DNA of 64,000 bases from Conexibacter woesei Iso977N. Lineage in GTDB: Bacteria > Actinomycetota > Thermoleophilia > Solirubrobacterales > Solirubrobacteraceae. The notes beneath the pieces were generated by a model. The model was not told where the DNA came from, searched no databases, and saw only the letters and a program-made list of their open reading frames with translations. Every line of letters starts with the position of its first letter. Within the stretch, counting starts at the first letter, position 1. Position numbers and translations under genes: made by a program. The stretch covers positions 2,415,842 to 2,479,841 of the forward strand of contig NZ_AUKG01000001.1 in NCBI RefSeq assembly GCF_000424625.1, written 5' to 3'. Below are positions 50,764 through 57,559 of the stretch, piece after piece.

Positions 50764-52112
50764 TGAGCGAGTCCTATGACTACGACGTGATCATGATCGG
50801 CGCGGGCGCGCCGGGCGAGCACGGCGCCGCCGCGCTCGCCGAGGGCGGGCTGAAGGTCGCCGTCGTCGAGCGCGAGCTCGTCGGCGGCGAGTGCTCGTAC
50901 TACGCGTGCATCCCGTCCAAGACGCTGCTGCGCCCCGGCGAGGCCGTCCACGACGCGCACGACGCCGAGTCCGACGCGGAGGTGGTGGTCGAGCGCGCGC
51001 TCGCGTGGCGCGACTTCCAGGTCTCCGACTACGACGACACCAACGCGGCGAGGTGGCTGACCGACCACGACATCACCGTCCTGCGGGGCACCGGCCGGCT
51101 GGCCGGGACCGGGACCGTGGAGGTCACCGACGGCTCCGGCGCGGGCACCTACACGGCGGCGCACGTGGTCCTGGCCAACGGCGCCGACGCGATCGTCCCC
51201 CCGGTCCCGGGCCTGCGCGAGCTCGACGGGCTGTGGACCAACCGCGAGGTCACCGGCATGAAGGCCGTGCCGCGGCGGCTGCTGATCCTCGGCGGCGGTC
51301 CGGTCGGCGTCGAGATGGCGCAGGCGGTCCGGCGTCTCGGTGGAGAGGCAGTCGTGATCGAGCGCGCCGAGCACGTCCTGTCGCGCGAGCCGCGGCCGCT
51401 GGGCGAGGCGCTCGCCGAGGTGCTGCGCGCCGACGGGATCGAGCTGGTCCTCGGCGCCGAGATGGTCGAGGCCAAGCGCGACGGCGACGACTACGTGGTG
51501 GTGTTGAAGGACGGCACCGAGCTGCGCGGCGACAAGCTGCTGTGCGCGACCGGCCGCGCTGCGCGCGTGCACGACATCGGGCTGGAGACCGTCGGCATCG
51601 AACCCGACCGCAGGGGCGTCCCGGTCGACGCGCGGATGCAGGTCGCCGACCGGCTCTGGGCGCTGGGCGACATCACCGGCCTGTGGCCGTTCACCCACAC
51701 CGGCAAGTACCAGTCCGAGATCGTCGCGGCCAACATCATCAACAAGAAGCCGCGCGAGGCGTCCTACGACGCGGTCCCGCGCGTCGTCTACACCGACCCG
51801 CAGGCCGCCGCGGTCGGCGCGGCCGAGGCCGAGTTCTCGGGGACCGGCTCGGTGGCGTTCACGGCCAAGATGGAGACCTACTCGCGCCAGTACGCGACCG
51901 CGAACGGGTTCCTGACGCTGCTGAGCGACGGCCACGTCCTGACCGGCGCCTACGCGCTCGGCCCGGAGGCCGGCGAGTGGCTGCAGCAGGCGACGCTGGC
52001 GATCCGGGCGCAGATCCCGCTCGAGGTCCTGGCCGACACGATCCAGCCGTTCCCGACGTTCAGCGAGGTGTTCGTGGAGGCGCTGAAGGAGCTGACCAAG
52101 GCCATCGGCTAG
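50763..52112 (+). CDS. Dihydrolipoamide dehydrogenase-like flavoprotein with altered active site
   Basis: A 449-residue class I pyridine nucleotide-disulfide oxidoreductase. FAD is bound by MIGAGAPGEHGAAALAEGG, the redox disulfide is C44-x4-C49 in GGECSYYACIPSK, and NAD(P) by ILGGGPVGVEMAQAV near residue 178. The second FAD motif is ALGDITGLWPFTHTGKYQ. At the C-terminus the family's HxHPTxxE is replaced by IQPFPTFSE, so the catalytic histidine is missing. It may reduce a substrate other than lipoamide, such as a quinone or metal. Coupled to the 67-residue gene upstream. Confidence 0.88.
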   Translation: MSESYDYDVIMIGAGAPGEHGAAALAEGGLKVAVVERELVGGECSYYACIPSKTLLRPGEAVHDAHDAESDAEVVVERALAWRDFQVSDYDDTNAARWLTDHDITVLRGTGRLAGTGTVEVTDGSGAGTYTAAHVVLANGADAIVPPVPGLRELDGLWTNREVTGMKAVPRRLLILGGGPVGVEMAQAVRRLGGEAVVIERAEHVLSREPRPLGEALAEVLRADGIELVLGAEMVEAKRDGDDYVVVLKDGTELRGDKLLCATGRAARVHDIGLETVGIEPDRRGVPVDARMQVADRLWALGDITGLWPFTHTGKYQSEIVAANIINKKPREASYDAVPRVVYTDPQAAAVGAAEAEFSGTGSVAFTAKMETYSRQYATANGFLTLLSDGHVLTGAYALGPEAGEWLQQATLAIRAQIPLEVLADTIQPFPTFSEVFVEALKELTKAIG

Positions 52113-53197
52113 CGCGGCGCGGTGAGGTCGCAGACCGCCAGCGACGGCGCGTCCCGGCGTGCCTTCTCCGGCGCGCCGGGCAGTTCGCCCAGCGGCGTGA
52201 AGCGCAGCGCCGCCGGGTCGATCCGCAGCGCCGCCGCGTCACCGGACTCGAGCCGCTCGATCAGCGCCTTGGACGCCAGCAGCCGGCCGCCGGCGGCGCA
52301 CGCCTCGATCCGCGCGGCCTCGTTCATCTCGTCGCCGAGCGCCGTGACCTCGGTCCGGCCGGACGTCAGGAGGTTGCCGACGAACGGCGTCGCGGCCCAG
52401 TGCAGGCCGAAGCGCACGCTCAGCCCGTCCGGCTGCTCGGCGGCGATCGCCTGCGCCGCCTCGATGCACGCGCGCGCGGTCGCGGACTCCGACCCGATCT
52501 GGTCGGCGAGGAACAGTGCGGACAGCCCGTCGCCCGCGTGCCTGCCGACGAGCCCGCCGCGGTCGACGATCGCGGCGTCCGCGCGGCTCATCAGGCGCCG
52601 GATCAACCTGAAGTACTCGGCGGCCGGGAGGCTGCGCGCGAGCGCGGAGGAGCCCTCGAGGTCGGCGAACAGCAGCGCGGCGCGGCGGCGCGCGGGCCGT
52701 GAGGTGTCGAGCAGCCGCTCCAGCGAGCGGTGGTCGCCGGAGGCCAGCAGCGACAGCGCCGCGCCGGACAGGCCGGGGACGATGACGTTCACGGTGCCCG
52801 CCAGCGACCCGCGGTCATCGAGCAGCCGCACGGTCAGCACCTGGAACGGGAGCGTGCGGCGCCCGAACTTCAGCTCGCCGTCGTCGAACGTCAGCGACTC
52901 CTGGCGCACCGTGCCCTCGATCATGGGCCGCAGGTGCTTGGCGATCGTCGCCCAGCTCTCCTCGGTGGCGAAACCGGGCCACGTCGCGCGCTCCGCCGTC
53001 ATCTCGGGCGCGTCGTAGGCGAGGCCGACGAGGCGCAGCGCCGCGGCCGTCGTCGTCCCGCACGACACCAGGTAGTCGGTGGTCGCGTAGGCGAAGCGCC
53101 AGTCCGCGTCCCACACCTCCGCGACGTGACGGCGCTCCTCCAGCCGCTCGGCGACGGCGCGCAGCGTGGGGTGCTCGGGCAGCGGGAGACGGTCCAC
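52109..53197 (-). CDS. Class III adenylate/guanylate cyclase with PAS-like N-terminus
   Basis: A 362-residue protein. The N-terminal about 165 residues look like a PAS-type sensory domain (VAEVWDADWRFAYATTDYLVS). The C-terminal cyclase homology domain has the metal aspartate in ALLFADLEGSSALAR, the second in GRHAGDGLSALFL, and the transition-state asparagine/arginine region in LGDEMNEAARIEA. It would make cAMP from a cytosolic dimer; there is no membrane helix. It shares CTAG with the flavoprotein gene. Confidence 0.85.
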   Translation of the reverse strand: MDRLPLPEHPTLRAVAERLEERRHVAEVWDADWRFAYATTDYLVSCGTTTAAALRLVGLAYDAPEMTAERATWPGFATEESWATIAKHLRPMIEGTVRQESLTFDDGELKFGRRTLPFQVLTVRLLDDRGSLAGTVNVIVPGLSGAALSLLASGDHRSLERLLDTSRPARRRAALLFADLEGSSALARSLPAAEYFRLIRRLMSRADAAIVDRGGLVGRHAGDGLSALFLADQIGSESATARACIEAAQAIAAEQPDGLSVRFGLHWAATPFVGNLLTSGRTEVTALGDEMNEAARIEACAAGGRLLASKALIERLESGDAAALRIDPAALRFTPLGELPGAPEKARRDAPSLAVCDLTAPR

Positions 53198-53206
53198 GCA
53201 GCGACT

Positions 53207-54064
53207 CTACGCGGTGGCTTCAGCCTCGGCGAACGGGATCAGCAGCGCGGCGACCGCGTCCGGCTCGGTCGTGTGCGGCACGTGGCCGGTGTCGAGGACG
53301 TGGAGCTCCGCACCCGGGATCGCCGCTGCCGTCGCCTTCGCGGTGCGCAGCGGGATCACCGGATCCCTGCGGCCGTGGATCACCAGCGTCGGCGCCGCGA
53401 TCCGCGGAGCGTCGGCGCGCAGGTCGTGCGCGGGCGACGCGAACGAGCGCCAGAGGCCGGCGACCGCGCGCAAGCCCGGGTCGGCGCGCGTCGTCGCGAT
53501 CCCGGCGGCGAGCGCGGCGCGGTCGGCGTCGGTGCGCGCCCGCATGTAGCGGCGGGCGAACGTGGGGTAGATGGCCTTCAGGAACCCGGGCCGTGCCATC
53601 AGCCGGCAGAACGCCCGGACGTGCGGCGGCGCGCCGACGAAGCCGCCGGAGTCGATCAGGACCAACCCCTTCACCAACTCCGGCCGGCGCAGCGCCAGAC
53701 GCGCGGCGGAGAAGCCGCCGACCGAGTTGCCCACGACGATCGCGCCGCCAGGGGCCAGCGCCTCCACTGCCGCCTCGGTCACGTCGGCGCAGCGCATGGC
53801 GCTCAGCTCGCCGTCCAGCGGCGACCCACCGTGCCTGAGCCGCGGAGAGGCGTTGTCGTCTCTCAGCGGTGACTCGCCGTGGCCGGGCCAGTCGAGGGCG
53901 ATCGTCTTGTAGGTGTTGGTGGGGAGGCGGTCGCGGAGGGCGTCGTAGTCGTGGCGGTCGTGGGCGCCGGAGGCGAGCAGGACGATCGGGAGCGCCGCGG
54001 CGTCGCCGCGGATGTCGTAGGCGATGGAGCCATGGGGCGTGTCGAGCAGCATGCGGCGTAACAT
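53207..54064 (-). CDS. Alpha/beta hydrolase controlled by the divergent TetR regulator
   Basis: A 285-residue hydrolase. The nucleophile is in GNSVGG, the acid in GRRDPVIP and the histidine in DTGHVPHTTEP. ATG 54064 lies inside the first operator palindrome; ATG 54052, four codons downstream, is an equally good start. The whole upstream region is occupied by two TetR-type palindromes, so repression by the divergent TetR is likely. The substrate is unknown. Confidence 0.86.
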   Translation of the reverse strand: MLRRMLLDTPHGSIAYDIRGDAAALPIVLLASGAHDRHDYDALRDRLPTNTYKTIALDWPGHGESPLRDDNASPRLRHGGSPLDGELSAMRCADVTEAAVEALAPGGAIVVGNSVGGFSAARLALRRPELVKGLVLIDSGGFVGAPPHVRAFCRLMARPGFLKAIYPTFARRYMRARTDADRAALAAGIATTRADPGLRAVAGLWRSFASPAHDLRADAPRIAAPTLVIHGRRDPVIPLRTAKATAAAIPGAELHVLDTGHVPHTTEPDAVAALLIPFAEAEATA

Positions 54065-54103
54065 GACCGACCGGTCGGTCATAGTCAATGACCGATCGGT
54101 CAT
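54063..54103. promoter_or_regulatory. Two TetR-type operator palindromes
   Basis: ATGACCGACCGGTCGGTCAT (54063-54082) is a perfect 20-bp palindrome. ATGACCGATCGGTCAT (54088-54103) is a perfect 16-bp palindrome with the same half site ATGACCGA. Their centres are 23 bp apart. They lie between the divergent hydrolase and tetR genes and contain the half site typical of TetR/AcrR proteins, so the regulator probably represses both. Confidence 0.85.
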
Positions 54104-54118
54104 GTTAGGCTCGGACGC

Positions 54119-54652
54119 GTGAGCCACCCGACCTACGAGGCGCTGCTGGACGCGGGGATCGTGGTCGCCGAGCGCGAGGGTCTCGCGGGGCTGAGCGTCA
54201 ACCGCGTGGTGGCGGAGGCCGGCGTGGCCAAGGGCACGTTCTACGTGCACTTCGCCGACCGCGAGGCGTTCGTCGACGCGCTCCACGCACGCTTCCACGC
54301 CAAGGTCGACACAGCGGCCGCCGCCGCGATCGCCGGCCTGGAGCCGGGCGCGGAGCTGCTCGTCGCCGGGGTCGAGGCCTACCTCGACGTCTCGCTCAGC
54401 GACCGCGCGGTCAAGGCGCTGGCGCTCGAGGCCCGGACCGACCCCAAGTTGTCCACCTTGATGAGCGCGCGCCACGACCGCTTCGCCGCGCTGACGACGT
54501 CGTCGTTCAAGGCGATGGGCTGGCCCGACGCGCCCGCCGCGGCGCAGCTGCTGTCGGCGATGACGCAGGAGATCGCGGTGCGCGAGTTCGATGCGGGCCG
54601 CCGCCTGCCGGCCTCACGGCGCGCGCTGCGCCGCTACCTGGGAGCGACATGA
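54119..54652 (+). CDS. TetR-family transcriptional regulator
   Basis: A 177-residue TetR protein with helix-turn-helix LSVNRVVAEAGVAKGTFYVHFADREAFVDALH near residues 25-56. The GTG start is 15 bp after the second operator. Its stop overlaps the histidine kinase start (ATGA), so the regulator, its operator and the kinase form one unit, which is unusual. Confidence 0.92.
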   Translation: MSHPTYEALLDAGIVVAEREGLAGLSVNRVVAEAGVAKGTFYVHFADREAFVDALHARFHAKVDTAAAAAIAGLEPGAELLVAGVEAYLDVSLSDRAVKALALEARTDPKLSTLMSARHDRFAALTTSSFKAMGWPDAPAAAQLLSAMTQEIAVREFDAGRRLPASRRALRRYLGAT

Positions 54653-55707
54653 ACAACAACGCGCTGGGGTTCGGCAGCGGTGGCGATCCGGTCCTCGCCG
54701 CGCTCGTCGAGTCGATCGCCGACGCGGTCTACGCGGTCGACCACGAGGGGCGCGTGCAGTTCGCCAACGGCGCGGCGGTGCGGATGCTCGGCTACGACGA
54801 CGAGGCGCAGCTGCTCGGGCAGCCGTCGCACGCGACCATCCACCATCACAAGCCCGACGGCACGCCGTTCCCGGAGGACGCGTGCCCGCTGCTGCGCCCG
54901 CGCGTGACCGGCGAGGTCGTGCGCGTCGAGGAGGACTGGTTCGTGCGCCGCGACGGGACGTTCGTCCCGGTGGCCTACAGCTCGGCGCCGGTCGACACGC
55001 CCGAGGGCCGCGGCGCGGTCGTCGTCTTCCAGGACATCACCGAGCGCCGCGCGGCCGCGGCGGCGCGCCTGCGGGAGCGGGCGACGCACGCCTCGCGCGC
55101 CCGGATCGTCGAGGCCGCGCTGGACGAGCGCCGGCGCCTGGGCCGCGACCTCCACGACGGCGCCCAGCAGCGGCTGACGAACATCGCGCTCGCCGCGCAG
55201 ATCGCCCGGCGCAGCGAGGATCCCGCCGAGGTGGGGGAGATGCTCGGCGCCGTCGTGGAGGAGACGCAGGCCGCGATCGACGAGCTGCGCGCGCTCGGCG
55301 CCGGGCTGCACCCGGCGGTCCTGACGCACCGCGGGCTGCTCGGCGCGGTCGAGTCGCTGACCGCGCGCACGCCGGTCCCGGTGGCGCTCGACGTCACGCG
55401 CGAGCGCTTCCCGGACCTCGTCGAGGCGACCGCGTACTTCGTGATCGCCGAGGCGCTCGCCAACGTGGCCAAGCACGCGGGCGCGGAGCACACGCGCGTC
55501 GAGGTGGCGCGCGAGGGCGAGTTGTTGAGGATCTTGGTCGAGGACGACGGGCGCGGCGGCGCCGACCCGTCCGGCTCCGGCCTGTCCGGGCTGGCCGACC
55601 GGGTGGCGGCGGTCGACGGCGCGCTGACGGTGGCCGCCGGCGTGGACGGGCGCGGGACGCGCGTCGAGGCGACGCTCCCCGCGCGCGGGCCGGACCTCGC
55701 CGGCTAG
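54649..55707 (+). CDS. PAS-domain sensor histidine kinase (NarX/DesK type)
   Basis: A 352-residue soluble kinase. The PAS domain covers about residues 10-130 (ADAVYAVDHEGRVQFANGAAVRMLGYDDEAQLLG). The HisKA_3 domain has the phospho-accepting H169 in LGRDLHDGAQQR, and the ATPase domain ends with EDDGRGGADPSGSGLSGLADRVAAV. There is no membrane segment. Its partner is probably the NarL-type regulator convergent at 55704, with which it shares CTAG. Confidence 0.92.
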   Translation: MNNNALGFGSGGDPVLAALVESIADAVYAVDHEGRVQFANGAAVRMLGYDDEAQLLGQPSHATIHHHKPDGTPFPEDACPLLRPRVTGEVVRVEEDWFVRRDGTFVPVAYSSAPVDTPEGRGAVVVFQDITERRAAAAARLRERATHASRARIVEAALDERRRLGRDLHDGAQQRLTNIALAAQIARRSEDPAEVGEMLGAVVEETQAAIDELRALGAGLHPAVLTHRGLLGAVESLTARTPVPVALDVTRERFPDLVEATAYFVIAEALANVAKHAGAEHTRVEVAREGELLRILVEDDGRGGADPSGSGLSGLADRVAAVDGALTVAAGVDGRGTRVEATLPARGPDLAG

Positions 55708-56366
55708 CGGGTCGCGCGCAGCAGCGCCAGGACCGCGAGCACGCGGCGGTGCTCGGACGGCTCGTGGCCCAGCTGCAGCTTCCCGAAGATCCGCGTGACG
55801 TGCTTCTCGACCGCCGCGGGCGTGACCCTCAGCGCGGCGGCGATCCCGGCGTTGGACTTGCCCTCGGCCATCAGCCCGAGCACGTCGCGCTCGCGCGGCG
55901 ACAGGTTCTCCAGCGGGTCGTCGGTGCGCCGCCGGCCGACCATCAAGGACACGATCTTGGGATCGAGCGCGCTGCCGCCGTGGGCCACGCGCCGGACCGC
56001 GCCGGCGAACTCGTCGACGTCGCCCACGCGGTCCTTGAGCAGGTAGCCGACGCCTGAGGCGTCGTCGCCGATCAGGTCCAGCGCGTAGCGCTCGTCGGCG
56101 TGCTGGGAGAGCACGAGCACCCCGACCTCCGGATGCTCGCGCCGGATCCGCATCGCCGCGCGCAGCCCGTCGTCGGTCTGGTCGGGCGGCATCTGGATGT
56201 CGACGATCGCGACATCCGGCCGGTGCGCGGCGACCTTGCGCAGCAGGTCATCGGCATCGCCCGCCTCGGCGACGACCTCCATCCCGGCGTCCGCCAGCAG
56301 CCGCGACAGACCGGCGCGGAGCAGCAGGTGGTCATCGGCGATCAGGACTCGGGGCGGCGCCGCCAT
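55704..56366 (-). CDS. NarL/FixJ-type response regulator
   Basis: A 220-residue response regulator. The receiver (RVLIADDHLLLRAGLSRLL) has the phospho-acceptor aspartate at residue 56 (VDIQMPP) and a conserved lysine in LLKDRV. The C-terminal LuxR helix-turn-helix is NLSPRERDVLGLMAEGKSNAGIAAALRVTPAAVEKHVTRIF. It is encoded opposite to its likely kinase, with shared stop codons instead of the usual operon. Confidence 0.93.
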   Translation of the reverse strand: MAAPPRVLIADDHLLLRAGLSRLLADAGMEVVAEAGDADDLLRKVAAHRPDVAIVDIQMPPDQTDDGLRAAMRIRREHPEVGVLVLSQHADERYALDLIGDDASGVGYLLKDRVGDVDEFAGAVRRVAHGGSALDPKIVSLMVGRRRTDDPLENLSPRERDVLGLMAEGKSNAGIAAALRVTPAAVEKHVTRIFGKLQLGHEPSEHRRVLAVLALLRATR

Positions 56367-56392
56367 CCGCGCCCGACCCTACCGGCCGCCCT

Positions 56393-56785
56393 CGCTTCAC
56401 GCGGTCCGTCGTCGCGGCACGCAGCCGTCCGTTCCGCGGCAACAGCTCCCGTCGCCGTGATCGGTCCGGCATCGCTTCACGCGCCCTTTGGTCGCGGCAT
56501 CGCAGCCGCCTGTTCCGCGGCGGCCGTTCGCGTCTCTGCCCGCGGTGTGGTTGAAGGCGCTTCGCTTGGTCGTCGTCGCCTGCGGCGATGCGGAGCCGTC
56601 GTGGTCTTTGCCGTCATCGGTCCGGCATCGCACCACGCGCCCTCTCGTCGCGGCATCGCAGCCGCCTGTTCCGCGACGGCAGCTGGCGTCTCTGCCCGGG
56701 GTGTGGTTGAAGGCGCTTCGCTTGGTCGTCGTCGCCTGCGGCGATGCGGAGCGGTGGTGGTCTTTGCCGTCATCGGTCCGGCGCC
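56393..56785. repeat. 156-bp tandem repeat array, intergenic
   Basis: Two near-identical 156-bp units run from 56454 to 56609 and 56610 to 56765, with the start of a third (to about 56782). A shortened 80-bp unit precedes them from 56393. Each full unit contains the dispersed core (56542-56569; 56700-56725) also present at 33425. The array fills most of the 435-bp gap between two minus-strand genes (56367-56801). Because 156 is divisible by 3, open frames run through it on both strands, but they encode only low-complexity Arg/Ala/Ser peptides. Confidence 0.85.
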
Positions 56786-56801
56786 CCTTCGGGCGGGCCG
56801 G

Positions 56802-57134
56802 TCAGAGCGACAGCGCGGCGAGGGCCGGCTTGGGCGTGAAGGCGACGCGGTCACGGAGGTCGTCGGGTGCGCCGTGGAGGGCGTCGGGGTCGCTGGAGAC
56901 CATGACGACGCGGGGGACGCCGAGCGCGCGGAGCTCCGCCGCCAGCGCCCAGCCGGAGTCGGCGCCGAGGTGGACGTCGACCAGTGCGACGTCGGGCGTC
57001 TCGGTGCGTGCGAGGGCGAGCGCGGCCGCCGCGTCGGCGGCCTCGCCGACGACCGCGTGGCCGCGCGCCGCGACGGTCCGGCGGGCCAGGCCGCGGAAGC
57101 GCGCGTCGTCGTCGGCGATCAGGATCCGGGCCAT
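56802..57134 (-). CDS. Stand-alone receiver-domain protein (CheY-like)
   Basis: A 110-residue single receiver domain. The acidic pocket is ILIADDDARF, the phospho-acceptor aspartate is D53 in LVDVHLG, the switch residue region is VMVSS and the lysine is in FTPKP. No output domain is present, so it acts by protein contact. It follows a small membrane-protein gene with a TGATG overlap. The kinase at 54649 is one possible partner. Confidence 0.88.
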   Translation of the reverse strand: MARILIADDDARFRGLARRTVAARGHAVVGEAADAAAALALARTETPDVALVDVHLGADSGWALAAELRALGVPRVVMVSSDPDALHGAPDDLRDRVAFTPKPALAALSL

Positions 57135-57472
57135 CAGGCGGCGACGTCCGACGCGCGGCGCCGCTCGACCAGCTCGCGCATGGTCGTGTCGACGTCCTCG
57201 TGCGCGTCGGGCGACGTCCAGCCGGCCGGGACCTCGTCGGGCCAGCGGCCGTAGCGGTCCAGGAACATGCGGCGCGCCTCCTCGACGTCGCGGTCGGCGT
57301 CGCCCTCGATCCCCATGCGCATGAACTTGTTCATCAGGTAGATCGCGCCGCCCGCGCCGACCATCGCGGCCAGGGCGTCCGGCCCGTAGTTCGACGGTCC
57401 GGCGATCAGGACGATGACCAGCCCGGCCAGGCACACGCCGGCCGGGATGAGGTAGCGCATGGAGAACAGCAT
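57134..57472 (-). CDS. Small membrane protein, unknown function
   Basis: A 112-residue protein with two hydrophobic segments (YLIPAGVCLAGLVIVLIAG and LAAMVGAGGAIYLMNKF) followed by a charged cytosolic tail (DVEEARRMFLDRYGRWPDEVPAGW). ATG 57472 or 57460 could be the start. It is coupled to the receiver gene by TGATG and may anchor or signal to it. No family recognised. Confidence 0.75.
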   Translation of the reverse strand: MLFSMRYLIPAGVCLAGLVIVLIAGPSNYGPDALAAMVGAGGAIYLMNKFMRMGIEGDADRDVEEARRMFLDRYGRWPDEVPAGWTSPDAHEDVDTTMRELVERRRASDVAA

Positions 57473-57522
57473 GTCCTCAGTATCGGGCCGGCGAGGCGAC
57501 CTCCGCCTCGGGCGCGCGGCCC

Positions 57523-57550
57523 GGCGATGTCGGGTTGTCCCGACATCGCC
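57523..57550. terminator. Strong hairpin after the GT39 gene
   Basis: GGCGATGTCGGG (57523-57534) and CCCGACATCGCC (57539-57550) pair perfectly around TTGT. It begins 10 bp after the stop of the minus-strand glycosyltransferase and ends transcription before the membrane protein/receiver operon. No U-tract. Confidence 0.8.
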
Positions 57551-57559
57551 GAGCGGCCG

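Noticed and set aside
56393..56785. CRISPR array
   Set aside because: Units are 156 bp and nearly identical throughout; there is no short repeat with unique spacers and no cas gene.
56477..56854. Arg-rich repeated peptide encoded across the 156-bp repeats
   Set aside because: The frame stays open only because the repeat length is a multiple of three. The peptide is low-complexity and has no plausible start or partner.
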